Positions 8,220 to 16,817 are shown, counted from the first letter of the stretch. The stretch is 64,000 nucleotides of DNA from Streptomyces pilosus (GCF_014649835.1 NZ_BMTU01000002.1:620001-684000); one strand, 5' to 3'. The notes: generated from the sequence alone by a model not told the origin. Made by a program: numbers and translations.

Positions 8220-8933
8220 TCAGGACGGGGCGTCGCCGGCCGGCGACGGCACGGCGCACGGACGGACCACCATGAGCGAGCCTTCCAAGGCCGCCACCAT
8301 GGCGAAGGGGAACCGGTCGACCTCGAGACAGAGCGGGACGTCGTCAGGATGCGCTCCCTGACGCACGCCCTGCGCCAGCTCGGCGGCGGCGCGCGACCGG
8401 GCGGCGCGGCGGAGGAACCCGGCCGACTCCGTCCCCGCCCCGCTGACCCTCCCGGCGATGTACTCGGCGCACGCCAAGTCCTCCTCGGCCTGCCCGCCTT
8501 CACCCGTGACCACGAACGTGACACCGTCGCTCCCGCGCGTCCGCAGGAGCCGGGCGGTGGCCTCGGCCACCACGAAGCCGGCGCACAGCACCAGCGACGC
8601 CTCCTTGACCGCGAGGGCACCGACCGTGCCCGCCGTGGTCTTCTGCACGACGGTCCGGCCGCGAAGGTCGACGGACCGCAGCAGACCCGGCGAGTTGACC
8701 ATGTCGAACCCCGGAGCGGGCGGCCCGTCCTTGAGCGCTGCCCAATCCGGGTGACGGGCCTTGAGAGCCAGGGCCTCGTCCAGCGACTCAGCGAGAACGA
8801 TCTTCTCCGCTCCCTGGCCAAAAGCCCAGGCGGCCACCGTGAAAGCACGCATGACGTCCACCACGACCGCCACGGACGGAGCTTCGGCCAGCTCGGCGAT
8901 GCCGACGAAACGAGAGTCCATGCCGGTCATCAT
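8220..8933 (-). CDS. 2-phosphosulfolactate phosphatase (ComB) family protein
   Basis: Protein of 237 residues of the ComB family, Mg-dependent phosphatases first known for coenzyme M synthesis. Marks are [10 protein letters not shown] near residue 22, QKTTAGT near 97, an alternating hydrophobic core ([13 protein letters not shown]) and the [18 protein letters not shown] segment. Streptomyces do not make coenzyme M, so the physiological substrate is probably another phosphorylated small molecule. Alternative ATGs lie at 8930 and 8921. It is separated by about 100 bases from the flavoprotein gene upstream on the same strand. Confidence 0.75.
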   Translation of the reverse strand: MMTGMDSRFVGIAELAEAPSVAVVVDVMRAFTVAAWAFGQGAEKIVLAESLDEALALKARHPDWAALKDGPPAPGFDMVNSPGLLRSVDLRGRTVVQKTTAGTVGALAVKEASLVLCAGFVVAEATARLLRTRGSDGVTFVVTGEGGQAEEDLACAEYIAGRVSGAGTESAGFLRRAARSRAAAELAQGVRQGAHPDDVPLCLEVDRFPFAMVAALEGSLMVVRPCAVPSPAGDAPS

Positions 8934-9036
8934 CGCCGAGCACGTACCTCAGTGCCATGGTGAGACCCCGCAGACCGAACGGCTGCCGGCGGCCGACCAG
9001 TTGAGCACGGTCTCCTGAGCCCGTCCACCACGACGG

Positions 9037-9717
9037 TCAGGCCGCCACGGCCTCCTCGGCGGCGAACCGCTCCACGAACTGCTGTGCGCGCCGGTCGAAA
9101 GCGGCGTACTGCGCTTCTCGCTCGGTGCCCGTGACTGCTTCGCCGAGCAGGAGGTTGCCTTCCGCATCGAGGCGCTGCGGGCGCTCCTCCGCGTCGGTGA
9201 GCAGGCCGACGGTCGAACGGGAGAAGCCGCAGTAGTAGGCGATGCCTTCACTCAGGTTGGTTTCGAGGACGCGTCGCATCCCCTCCACGACGGGATCGTC
9301 CGCCGTGGCGCCGGCGAGGCCCAGCCACAGGATGCGCTTGCCGGCCAGGCGCGGCCTGCTCCGTCCGTAGGCGAAACCGTAGTTCCACACCCGGTCGATC
9401 CACCCCTTGAGGAGAGCGGGCACGCTCTGCCAGTACACCGGGAAGACGGCGACGACGACATCGGCGTCGAGGAGGCGCTGCATGTGGGCGTGCACTTCGT
9501 GCGAGTAGGTCTTCTCCCTGTTGCCCCAGTCCGGCTGGTCCGAGATGGTCATGCGCGGGTCGAACCCCTCGGCATGCAGGTCGAGCAGGTCGACCTGGTA
9601 TCCGGCGGCTTCGAGCCGGGCGGCTGCCCGACGGGCCGTGTGCCCGGTGAGGGAATCGCTGCGGTGGTGTGCGACGACCACGAGGGCGCGCTGGGCAGGG
9701 CTGCCGTGCTGCGTCAC
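9037..9717 (-). CDS. NAD(P)H quinone-reductase-like flavoprotein (MdaB/KefF type)
   Basis: Flavodoxin-fold oxidoreductase of 226 residues that should transfer two electrons from NAD(P)H to quinones or related electrophiles. LVVVAHHRSDSLT at about 12-24 is the flavin-phosphate loop, and FPVYWQSVPALLKGWIDRVW near 92-111 is the hallmark of the MdaB/NQO-like family. It is divergent from an AraC regulator gene 104 bases away, with an inverted repeat between them, so induction of this reductase by that regulator is the natural reading. Confidence 0.8.
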   Translation of the reverse strand: MTQHGSPAQRALVVVAHHRSDSLTGHTARRAAARLEAAGYQVDLLDLHAEGFDPRMTISDQPDWGNREKTYSHEVHAHMQRLLDADVVVAVFPVYWQSVPALLKGWIDRVWNYGFAYGRSRPRLAGKRILWLGLAGATADDPVVEGMRRVLETNLSEGIAYYCGFSRSTVGLLTDAEERPQRLDAEGNLLLGEAVTGTEREAQYAAFDRRAQQFVERFAAEEAVAA

Positions 9718-9771
9718 GGTGTCTCCCGGTGAGTGTCGATCGGTTCGATGCGTCCACTACAGCCGCAGCGG

Positions 9772-9821
9772 CGTAGATGATCCATGGGAGAGAGGCTTCA
9801 GAACATAGGAGATCGTCTACG
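9772..9821. promoter_or_regulatory. Inverted repeat between flavoprotein and AraC genes
   Basis: Arms 9772-9782 and 9811-9821 match in 10 of 11 positions (CGTAGATGATC against the complement of GATCGTCTACG). The right arm ends directly before the ATG of the AraC gene, so binding there would block its translation-start region or promoter. It is a candidate operator for autoregulation and control of the divergent reductase. Confidence 0.45.
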
Positions 9822-10973
9822 ATGTTCCGCGTGGATCCTCTGAGTTCGCTGCTGAGCGGTATCCGGGCCGAGGGATCGGTCGTCAGCCGTGCCGTGCTGA
9901 CGGCGCCCTGGACGATCCGTTTCGTCGACGACGCGCCCCTCGTCATGATCAGCGTGCTGCGCGGCGCGGGAACGCTGCTGCTTCCCGACGGAACCGAGCG
10001 AGCGGTGGGCCCGGGTGACACGGCCCTCGTCCGCGGCGGCGTACCGTTCCACCTCGCGGACCATTCCGCCACCGTGCACGACTCCCCCGCCCTGTACGAA
10101 CTCTCCTGTTTCACCGCCGGCCCCGAGTGCTCGGACCAGGAACTCGCGGGTATCCACTGGGACAACGAGGCGGACGAGGCCACCGCGCTGATCGTGGGCG
10201 CCTACCGTGCCTCGGGGCACCGCCACCAACGGCTCCTGAGTGCCCTCCCGCCCGTCCTGGTGGTCGAGGAGGACACAGACGTCTGCGCCTGGTTCGAGAC
10301 GGTCGCAGTCGACGCCGCGCGGCACTCGGCCGGTTCCCAGGCGCTGATGGACCGGCTCCTCGACTGGGCTCTCGTGTGCACCCTGCGCAGCTGGTTCGAC
10401 CAGGCGGGCACCGACGCGCCCGGCTGGTACAGGGGCCTGGCCGACCCGGTCCTCGCCCCCGCCCTGCAGTCCTTCCACGACCGGCCCGCCGAAGCCTGGA
10501 CGGTGGCGTCCCTGGCCGCTCGCGCCGGAGTCTCCCGTGCGCTGTTCGCGAAGCGCTTCACCCGGCTGATGGGCCGTCCGCCCCTTGCCTACGTCACCGA
10601 GTGCCGCATGGACGAGGCCGAGGCGCTGCTGTCCGACACGGACCTCGGCATCGCCCACATCGCCAGGTCCGTCGGCTACGCCGACGCCTTCGGCTTCAGT
10701 GCCGCGTTCAAACGCCACAAGGGGATGAGCCCCAGCAGATTCCGGGCCGTGTCAGCGGCTGCGGCTGCGACGGGCCCCGGTTCCGCGGCCTCCGGGCGAG
10801 GTGACATGGCTGTGCGGGCTCACCGTCAGTCATCCCGACGGGGTCTCGGGGCGGCTGCTGAGCGCGAGCCGGCCCCCGCAGGTGGGCGCGGTGTCCAGCG
10901 GGGCAGGCTGCCGGAGGACCCCGCTGAACTCCCGCCGCGATCGACATCGTCGCCCGTCAGCGCCGCGCCCTGA
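9822..10973 (+). CDS. AraC-family regulator with cupin sensor
   Basis: Regulator of 383 residues. The N-terminal half is a cupin-type ligand domain of the CupinAraC type (VLRGAGTLLLPDGTERAVGPGD near 47-68). The AraC double helix-turn-helix lies at about 220-310, with VASLAARAGVSRALFAKRFT and the second motif IAHIARSVGYADAFGFSAAF. The last 75 residues after FRAVS are low-complexity and arginine/proline-rich, beyond the usual end; a lost stop codon may have extended the protein. Divergent from the flavoprotein gene, its probable target. Confidence 0.8.
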   Translation: MFRVDPLSSLLSGIRAEGSVVSRAVLTAPWTIRFVDDAPLVMISVLRGAGTLLLPDGTERAVGPGDTALVRGGVPFHLADHSATVHDSPALYELSCFTAGPECSDQELAGIHWDNEADEATALIVGAYRASGHRHQRLLSALPPVLVVEEDTDVCAWFETVAVDAARHSAGSQALMDRLLDWALVCTLRSWFDQAGTDAPGWYRGLADPVLAPALQSFHDRPAEAWTVASLAARAGVSRALFAKRFTRLMGRPPLAYVTECRMDEAEALLSDTDLGIAHIARSVGYADAFGFSAAFKRHKGMSPSRFRAVSAAAAATGPGSAASGRGDMAVRAHRQSSRRGLGAAAEREPAPAGGRGVQRGRLPEDPAELPPRSTSSPVSAAP

Positions 10974-11085
10974 ACCACCAGCAGCGCCGGTGGGTGCGCC
11001 GACTCCTCACCGCCCACTACGGGTACGCCTGCTGGCAACCTCGAGGCTGTCGGACAGGCCCTTTACGACGGGTGAGGAGAGACTC

Positions 11086-11646
11086 CTACTTTCTGCGCCC
11101 TGCCGACCGATGGCTGCGACGACCGGAATGCGCCGTGGAGGAGGAGGCGTTCTGGGCGTCCCGCTGCCTGGACGACTCCGTGGACTGAGGTGTGCCTGCG
11201 GGGCGTGACCTCGAGTACTGAGCGATCAGCGCTTGCGTCTCGGCCGGGATCTGCCAGTCGGACACAGCCACCTGCCCGACTCGGCCGGTTTCGACCTGGG
11301 CCTGGCGCTGTCGTGAATCCGCGTCCAGGAAGGCGAGAGGGTTGGGCGCGCCCTCGTACGCCGGCGGCTGATCCGGTCGGGACCGGGCAGGCGCGTCACG
11401 CGTCACGGGGTGGTTGATGTGCCCGCGTTCGATCTCGGCCTGGCGCTGCCTGGACTCCGGATCGAGAAACGTCAGGGGGTTGGGTGCCCCTTCGTACGCC
11501 GGCGGCTGCGCCTGCGAACGCTCGATCCTTTCGTGCAGTCGCCGCGATTCCGGGTCCAGAAAGGACAACGGATCGGGGGCATGACCTTCGTACGGCGGCG
11601 GTTGCTCGTTCCCGGACGGTGCTCCGGACGAGCCGTGGTCGGGCAT
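11086..11646 (-). CDS. Protein with three PPxY repeats, next to tap-tpg
   Basis: Protein of 186 residues with no signal peptide or membrane segment. Residues 15-123 hold three copies of a unit reading Q-P-P-x-Y-E-G, then P-x-P-L-x-F-L-D-x-x-S-R and an amphipathic R/Q/E-rich helix (units near 15-45, 47-77 and 93-123, the third after a 15-residue spacer). A WQIPAETQALIAQY segment follows at 131-144, then a serine-rich, strongly basic tail ending GRRK. Each unit carries a PPxY core, the motif bound by WW domains in eukaryotes; here it is more likely a repeated docking or self-assembly motif. I recognise no family. It is divergent from tap, with 255 bases between, which hints at a role at chromosome ends. 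Confidence 0.7.
   Translation of the reverse strand: MPDHGSSGAPSGNEQPPPYEGHAPDPLSFLDPESRRLHERIERSQAQPPAYEGAPNPLTFLDPESRQRQAEIERGHINHPVTRDAPARSRPDQPPAYEGAPNPLAFLDADSRQRQAQVETGRVGQVAVSDWQIPAETQALIAQYSRSRPAGTPQSTESSRQRDAQNASSSTAHSGRRSHRSAGRRK
11278..11604 (-). repeat. Three 31-residue coding repeats
   Basis: Three related units inside the PPxY protein at 11512-11604, 11416-11508 and 11278-11370. Units two and three are nearest in sequence (both QPPAYEGAPNPL). The similarity is clear at protein level, suggesting old duplications under selection. Confidence 0.75.
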
Positions 11647-11832
11647 CTCGATACCTCCGTGTGTCGGTGGCAGGGCCTTTGTGGTGTCGCTCCTGCCGGC
11701 GGTTCAGCAACGTGACCGGGCTCCGGGACGGTTCAAGGTTCGATGTCGTGCCGCTCGCGTAGGCGTCTCTCCCGGCCAGGGGCGCGATCAGCTGCGGGGG
11801 CGCGGTGGCCGACCTCCCTGCACTCCGTGCAC

Positions 11833-11866
11833 GCTGTCCGTACGCGGAATGTATGCTGTCCGTGCG
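11833..11866 (+). promoter_or_regulatory. Direct repeat upstream of tap
   Basis: GCTGTCCGTACG (11833-11844) recurs as GCTGTCCGTGCG (11855-11866), 22 bases apart, that is on the same face of the helix. The second copy ends 35 bases before the tap ATG. This is a candidate binding site for an autoregulator, possibly the HTH of Tap itself, or for a regulator shared with the divergent PPxY gene. Confidence 0.4.
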
Positions 11867-11901
11867 GTTGGTGAGATAGGCTGCCGCTCGGGAGGTGTCG
11901 T

Positions 11902-14085
11902 ATGTCCGAGTTGTTCGACGCGGTCGACGCCCTGGTGGCGTCCCGTGCACCGCTGCCGTCGGCACCGGAGCGCAAGCGGCTGCGCACCGCGCACGGACTC
12001 ACGCTGGACGAGGTGGCGGGCGCGCTGGGAGTGCGCCGGGCGACGGTATCGGGCTGGGAATCGTCCAAGAAGACCGTTGAGCCGCGTGGCCCGGAGCGTG
12101 AGGCGTACGCGCGACTGCTCAGCAAGCTGGCCGAGCTCTACCCCGCTCCCGCAGCGCCGGAGGAGCCGGCCGCACCGGCACCTGCCTCAGGTGCGGGGGC
12201 GCCCCACCCGGAGAGGACGGAGACCGTGTCGCCGAGCCCGGTGCCGGCCGACATCACGGCACGACCGGTCAGGTCGTCGTCGGTGTCCCGCCGGGCAGGC
12301 GCGCGGGACACAGTCCCGGCCGCAACCTCGGTGGCCACGCCGACGAGCGGCAGCGACTCACGCTTCGCCAACGGTCCACTGGCCGTCGTCGACGTCGACA
12401 CCGACAGCCAGGCGTGGGCGTACTGTACCGGCGGCCTGGTCCTGGAGGTGCCCGCCCGAACCCTCGCGGCTCTCGTGGAATGGGCGCTGACGGAGGCGAA
12501 GCTCGGGCAGCCGAGACTGTCCGGTCCGGGCAAGGACGCCGATCCGCTTCTGGTGCTTTCCGAGACCGCGCTGGAGCGTTACGGCCTGCCCACCACCCTC
12601 ACCGACGAGGAGCGGCACGCCGGGCGGATTCCGGAAGGCCACAGAGCCGTCAAGCAGTTGGCGCGTGCCGGCTGGAAGCTCACGAAGCGCGGGCTGGGGC
12701 CCTGGGCGCGGATCTACCGTCCCGCGCAAGGTGCGGAGCGGGCCTGCGTGCAACTGTGCATCCCGTCCTGGAAGGCGCTCGATGCCCGTCACTGGGGCCA
12801 CGCCGCGCGGCTTCCGCCGGCGGACCTCGCCCGGGTGCTCGGGCTGTACGCCTCCCGGGTGATGACCCCGCGCGGCTCCACCGCCGTGACCGGTCTGGAA
12901 CTGATGACGGCGCTGCACCCGCCGACCCGCGCGTCCCAGCCCGACGCCGACGGCCGTCGGCACTCCGAGCGCAACCCCGGCTCGCTGGGCAAGGACCCGG
13001 TCGACCCGGCGCCGTGCGAGGCGCCCGACGGGCATCCGCTGCTGGCGGACCTGCCGCGCTTCCACGTCCGCGGCCCCGACGAGAAGCTGTTCGAGGAAGC
13101 GTACGACTGGGCGCGGCCGATGACGGATGCCGAGTGCACCCTCCGGCATCTGGTCGGCATCGACGTGAACATGGCCTTCGCCGCCGGAGCCAACGGCCTG
13201 CTCGTCGGCCTCGGAGCACCCACCCACGTCAGGAACCCCGCGTTCGACCCGAAACTGCCGGGGAGCTGGCTGGTGGACCTGTCCCACGTCGACCTGTCGC
13301 GGGTGAAGGTCGGCAAGGAGTGGGCGCAGCTGGACGGTGACTTGCTGCCCAGCCCGTTCACGCCGAAGGGCGAGCGTCCCGAGGGGCCGGCCTGGTACGC
13401 GACGCCGACGGTCGCCTACGCCGTCGAGCTCGGCTACGCGGTACGTCCGCGCGAGGCGTACGTCCGGTACGAGAGCGGCCGCTACCTGGACGGCTGGTAC
13501 CAGCGGCTGCGCGACGCCTACCTCGCCACGATGGCCGACCTCGGCGTCCACACCGACCTCGCTCCCGCGGACTTCCTCGCCGCCATGAACGCCCGCGAGG
13601 AAAGCGACCCCGAGGCGGCCATCGTCGCCTCGGCGATCAAGGCGACCGTCAAGGGCGGCCTGGGCAAGCTGCGCGAACGCCCCCGCGGCGAGGGCTGGCG
13701 GCCCGGACAGCCGTGGCGCGCGCTGTCCCGCCCGACCTGGCGGCCCGACATCCGAGCCGCGGTCATCTCCCGCACCCGCACCAACCTGCACCGCAAGATC
13801 GTCAAGCATGCGGCGTTCACCGGACAGTACCCGGTCGCGATCCTGTCCGACTGCGTCGTGTACGCGGCCGACGGGCCCTCGCCGCTGGACTTCCTGCCCT
13901 ACCGGCAGGGCAAGCCGCTGCCCGGCGGCTTCAAGCTCGGCATCAACCCCGGCCTCGTCAAGCACGAGGGAACGCAGAGCGTCCTGTGGGGCGAAGAGGT
14001 CCGCGAACGGTTCGACGCCCCCGACCTCAACCTCGCCCGCTACATCAAGGACGGCACCGTCACCGACCTCGACAACGGAGAGTAG
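11902..14085 (+). CDS. tap: Telomere-associated protein Tap
   Basis: Protein of 727 residues matching Tap of Streptomyces linear replicons in size, domain order and gene context. An Xre-type helix-turn-helix lies at about 26-60 (LTLDEVAGALGVRRATVSGWE), followed by a proline/alanine-rich linker and a long conserved body. Tap binds the single-stranded 3' overhang at the replicated telomere and recruits the terminal protein Tpg for end patching. GGGAGGTG precedes the ATG. The tpg gene starts 12 bases downstream, so the two are co-transcribed. A pair such as this is found only on linear chromosomes and plasmids. Confidence 0.85.
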   Translation: MSELFDAVDALVASRAPLPSAPERKRLRTAHGLTLDEVAGALGVRRATVSGWESSKKTVEPRGPEREAYARLLSKLAELYPAPAAPEEPAAPAPASGAGAPHPERTETVSPSPVPADITARPVRSSSVSRRAGARDTVPAATSVATPTSGSDSRFANGPLAVVDVDTDSQAWAYCTGGLVLEVPARTLAALVEWALTEAKLGQPRLSGPGKDADPLLVLSETALERYGLPTTLTDEERHAGRIPEGHRAVKQLARAGWKLTKRGLGPWARIYRPAQGAERACVQLCIPSWKALDARHWGHAARLPPADLARVLGLYASRVMTPRGSTAVTGLELMTALHPPTRASQPDADGRRHSERNPGSLGKDPVDPAPCEAPDGHPLLADLPRFHVRGPDEKLFEEAYDWARPMTDAECTLRHLVGIDVNMAFAAGANGLLVGLGAPTHVRNPAFDPKLPGSWLVDLSHVDLSRVKVGKEWAQLDGDLLPSPFTPKGERPEGPAWYATPTVAYAVELGYAVRPREAYVRYESGRYLDGWYQRLRDAYLATMADLGVHTDLAPADFLAAMNAREESDPEAAIVASAIKATVKGGLGKLRERPRGEGWRPGQPWRALSRPTWRPDIRAAVISRTRTNLHRKIVKHAAFTGQYPVAILSDCVVYAADGPSPLDFLPYRQGKPLPGGFKLGINPGLVKHEGTQSVLWGEEVRERFDAPDLNLARYIKDGTVTDLDNGE

Positions 14086-14097
14086 GCGAAGGCGACG

Positions 14098-14655
14098 ATG
14101 AGCCTGTTCGGAGACGGCCTGGACGCCGCGGTGCAACGCTCCTTCACCCGCCCGGCACCCAAGAGCGCACCCGCCCAGATGCGCTACCTGGTCAGACAGC
14201 TCAAAGGCACCCGCGCCGTCGCCCGGACGCTGCGGATCTCCCAGCGCACCGTCGAACGGTATGTCAAGAACCAGATCAGAACGCCCCGCCCCGACCTCGC
14301 CGCCCGACTGGACCGCGAAGTGAAGCAGCGCTGGCAGCCGCAGGTCCGGGCCAGGGCCCGCCGGCAGGCGGCGACCACCGGCGGCATCGTCATCGACACC
14401 CGTGCCCGCCTCGGCTACACCGCCCCCATCGGGACGACGGACGAGTCCCGCATCCGGCACCTGACCGTCGCCCTGCCCCCGCAGCACGCGGCCCGCCTCT
14501 TCGATGCCCAGCAGGCCGGCGCCGATGACCGGCGACTGCAGCAGATCACCGCCGAAGCGCTCAAGGACGTGTACTTCCAGGACAGCGGCCGCCGCGCCGG
14601 AAGCCTGGAGGAAGTCCGCTTCACGGACATCGAGCACCTGGAGTTCGAGCTGTAG
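14098..14655 (+). CDS. tpg: Telomere terminal protein Tpg
   Basis: Protein of 185 residues, the normal size for Tpg, which becomes covalently bound to the 5' ends of the linear DNA and primes end patching. A helix-turn-helix at 38-60 (TRAVARTLRISQRTVERYV) is followed by a basic region and the conserved GGIVIDTRARLGYTAPIGT segment. Thr114 in IGTTDES is the position I recall as the deoxynucleotidylated residue in S. lividans Tpg. The end VRFTDIEHLEFEL is typical. It follows tap immediately. Confidence 0.87.
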   Translation: MSLFGDGLDAAVQRSFTRPAPKSAPAQMRYLVRQLKGTRAVARTLRISQRTVERYVKNQIRTPRPDLAARLDREVKQRWQPQVRARARRQAATTGGIVIDTRARLGYTAPIGTTDESRIRHLTVALPPQHAARLFDAQQAGADDRRLQQITAEALKDVYFQDSGRRAGSLEEVRFTDIEHLEFEL

Positions 14656-14719
14656 ACGCCAGGACACGCCGTGCGAGCCGCGGAGTCACTTCTCAGGACG
14701 GACGCACGCCGACGGGCGG

Positions 14720-15412
14720 TCAGGCAGCCGGCTCCAGGCGGACGCAGCAGTGACCGGGCCCGGGGTCCAGGCGCGCCTGGAGCCCGTCTTCGGCGAGCCC
14801 GTCCAGCACGCCGCGCAGCAGGTGGAGGTTCATGCCGCACACCGTCCGAGTGTGTTCGCGGGCGAGCGTGTGGAAGGGACAGTTGCCCAGGACGACGGCG
14901 TCACCCTCACAGCGAGGTTCGAAGCCGTTCCCTTCCAGCACGGCGAGCACATCCGCCTGCTCCGGCCCGGCGAGCTGCGCGCCCAGTTCGTGAGCCCGCC
15001 GGTGCAGGACGGGACGGACCGGTTCACCGGTGGCTTCGGACTCCTCCAGCGCCTGGGCGAGGAGCCGTCCGGCCAGCTCGTAGTGTCGCTCGGGCAGGCT
15101 GACGGCGACCTGCTTGGCGGAGCGCTTGTAGAGCTTGGCCGGCCTGCCCGCGCCCGGGCCGGTGCGTCCGCTGCGCCGTTCGTAGACGACGTCGAGCAGT
15201 GACTCGTCGGTCAGCCGGTCCAGGTGAAAGGCGGCGGTCTGCCGGGCCAGGCCGAGGGCCGCGGCGGCCTCGTCGCGGCTGACCGGCCCCGGCTGACGGA
15301 CCACGTGGTCGTAGAGCCTTCTGCGGTTCGGCTCGTCCAGCGCGGCGACGGCGGAGATGTCGTGGCGGGGTGCTTCCTTCGAGTGGTCCACGAACACCAG
15401 TGTAAAACCCAT
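14720..15412 (-). CDS. HTH regulator with C-terminal cysteine cluster (possible Fe-S sensor)
   Basis: Regulator of 230 residues. A winged helix at about 20-100 (SRDEAAAALGLARQTAAFHLDRL, then a GRPAKLYKRS wing) is followed by a C-terminal sensor domain with cysteines 168, 178, 192, 222 and 223. C178 and C192 are separated by 13 residues in NCPFHTLAREHTRTVCGMN, as in SufR, where four cysteines bind an iron-sulfur cluster; the other spacings differ from SufR (9 and 29 instead of 12 and 14). A redox or metal sensor is a fair inference. It is divergent from the DoxX gene, 68 bases away, its likely target. Confidence 0.75.
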   Translation of the reverse strand: MGFTLVFVDHSKEAPRHDISAVAALDEPNRRRLYDHVVRQPGPVSRDEAAAALGLARQTAAFHLDRLTDESLLDVVYERRSGRTGPGAGRPAKLYKRSAKQVAVSLPERHYELAGRLLAQALEESEATGEPVRPVLHRRAHELGAQLAGPEQADVLAVLEGNGFEPRCEGDAVVLGNCPFHTLAREHTRTVCGMNLHLLRGVLDGLAEDGLQARLDPGPGHCCVRLEPAA

Positions 15413-15480
15413 CGCGATTGACTAAATAGGGCTGCCGCGCTTCTATTGTTAATGAGAGTTGTCGATAGAAGGAGGGCGTC

Positions 15481-15918
15481 ATGTCGTCCCCAACCACAAC
15501 CACCCCGTCCGTCGCCTACCGGCGCCGCGTGCTCAGCGACCCCGGCTACCAGGCCTTCGTCGTCCTGCGCGCCGGGTTCGCCGTGGCGCCCGTCCTGTTC
15601 GGGCTGGACAAGTTCGCCAATCTGCTCGTGGACTGGCCCACCTACCTCGCGCCCTGGATCAACGACATCGTTCCTGGCAGCGCCCAGCAGGCCATGTACG
15701 CCGTCGGAGTGATCGAAATCGTCGCGGGCGTCGCCGTCGCGCTCGCCCCGCGCTTCGGGGGCTGGCTGGTGGCCGGGTGGCTCGCAGGCATCATCGTCAA
15801 CCTGCTGACCATCCCGGGCTACTACGACATCGCGCTGCGCGACTTCGGCCTGCTGCTCGGCGCCGTCGCTCTCGCCCGGCTGGCCCAGCGGTACCACGGC
15901 CAGCGGCAGTCTCCCTGA
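15481..15918 (+). CDS. DoxX-type membrane protein
   Basis: Integral membrane protein of 145 residues with four helices (about 24-48, 66-92, 95-112 and 117-136). The sequence FVVLRAGFAVAPVLFGLDKFANLLVDWP is typical of actinobacterial DoxX-like proteins, which are linked to quinone or thiosulfate oxidation and to oxidative stress. AAGGAGG precedes the ATG at an ideal distance. Placed divergently from the cysteine-rich regulator, it is probably induced under redox stress. Confidence 0.75.
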   Translation: MSSPTTTTPSVAYRRRVLSDPGYQAFVVLRAGFAVAPVLFGLDKFANLLVDWPTYLAPWINDIVPGSAQQAMYAVGVIEIVAGVAVALAPRFGGWLVAGWLAGIIVNLLTIPGYYDIALRDFGLLLGAVALARLAQRYHGQRQSP

Positions 15919-16036
15919 CGGCAGCAGGCAGCCACCGTGGGTGGCGAGGCAGGTGGGCCCCTCCCTCGGCCCACCTGCTGTGTGTGAGCGGGAAGGCCGA
16001 TGTCCCCGTCGCCGGCCCCGGCCTGCGCGGCCTTGA

Positions 16037-16246
16037 TCAAGCAGGCGTCGTTTTCGGAGTCGCCCTCGACGGGTCGTCCACGGCCTCGGCCCGTGCGGTG
16101 GCCGCCGCCTGCAGCAGGGACCAGCCGTCGATCTCCCTCGCCCGCCGCTCTCCCGGTCGCCACCCGCACGCCATCGCCGCGTCGAGCAGGGCTCGGACGG
16201 CGCCGGGTTCGTGCAGATCGAGGGAGGCGCCACGGACGTGTCCCAC
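16037..16246 (-). pseudogene. Probable remnant of a small conserved Streptomyces protein
   Basis: A 69-codon frame from a GTG reads GHVRGASLDLHEPGAVRALLDAAMACGWRP and ends with a DGWSLL segment, which resembles the C-terminal half of conserved Streptomyces hypothetical proteins that I know only by pattern. Just upstream, after an in-frame stop, another piece (MLYLSPMRPGEMRWQPV) looks like its N-terminal part. The gene therefore seems interrupted. Function unknown. Confidence 0.35.
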
Positions 16247-16430
16247 GTCGCCAGAGCCCGGCGCGCACCGCCGGAAGGCGCATCACCGTCGCATCGCTGT
16301 GTCCACCGGCTGCCACCGCATCTCCCCAGGACGCATGGGCGACAGGTACAGCATCTTCACACCCCTGCGCCATCACCGGATCACATGCGGGCACCCGCTC
16401 ACTGGTCGCCTCCCGGGAAGGGGGAAACCG

Positions 16431-16634
16431 GTGATCCTGACCGCGTGCCTGCTGCTGCCGGTCATGGCAGCACTGCTGTACCTCACGAGCCGCATCGAGG
16501 AATGGCTCACCCGCACCGTACGGCCACCCCGCCACGCCCGCCGCCGGCACCTGCGCCTGATCCCCGGAGGCAGGCGCGCGGCGAGCACGAGGCGCATCCC
16601 CGGCCGGCGGCACAGGCGCCTCGACGCCGCCTGA
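16431..16634 (+). CDS. Small single-helix membrane protein
   Basis: Protein of 67 residues starting at GTG 16431 after GGAAGGGGG. One transmembrane helix (ILTACLLLPVMAALLYLTSR, residues 2-21) is followed by EEWL and a long arginine/histidine-rich cytoplasmic tail. Such proteins recur in Streptomyces; I know no function. Confidence 0.55.
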   Translation: MILTACLLLPVMAALLYLTSRIEEWLTRTVRPPRHARRRHLRLIPGGRRAASTRRIPGRRHRRLDAA

Positions 16635-16817
16635 CCACCGCCGCGACCGGACCGCTCCCTCTCCGGCTCGCCCGGCGTTCCGGATGATTCAGCGGACCGA
16701 CTCCAGAGTCTTCGCCGGGCGTCGGGAAGCTGGAGAAGGTACGCGGGGTCAGGGCAACAGCCCGGTCCGACGAAGCAGGGGCCGGCTGCCCGGTGACGAC
16801 AGCACTCCGGGGCCGCG

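Noticed and set aside
10994..11188. A 64-codon frame after the AraC gene
   Set aside because: It overlaps the end of the PPxY gene on the other strand, has no ribosome site and no recognisable pattern.
12358..14667. A 769-codon open frame opposite tap-tpg
   Set aside because: It is a GC-skew shadow: in GC-rich DNA the frame antisense to a real gene often stays open. It is low-complexity (glycine, arginine, valine) and tap and tpg are clearly real.
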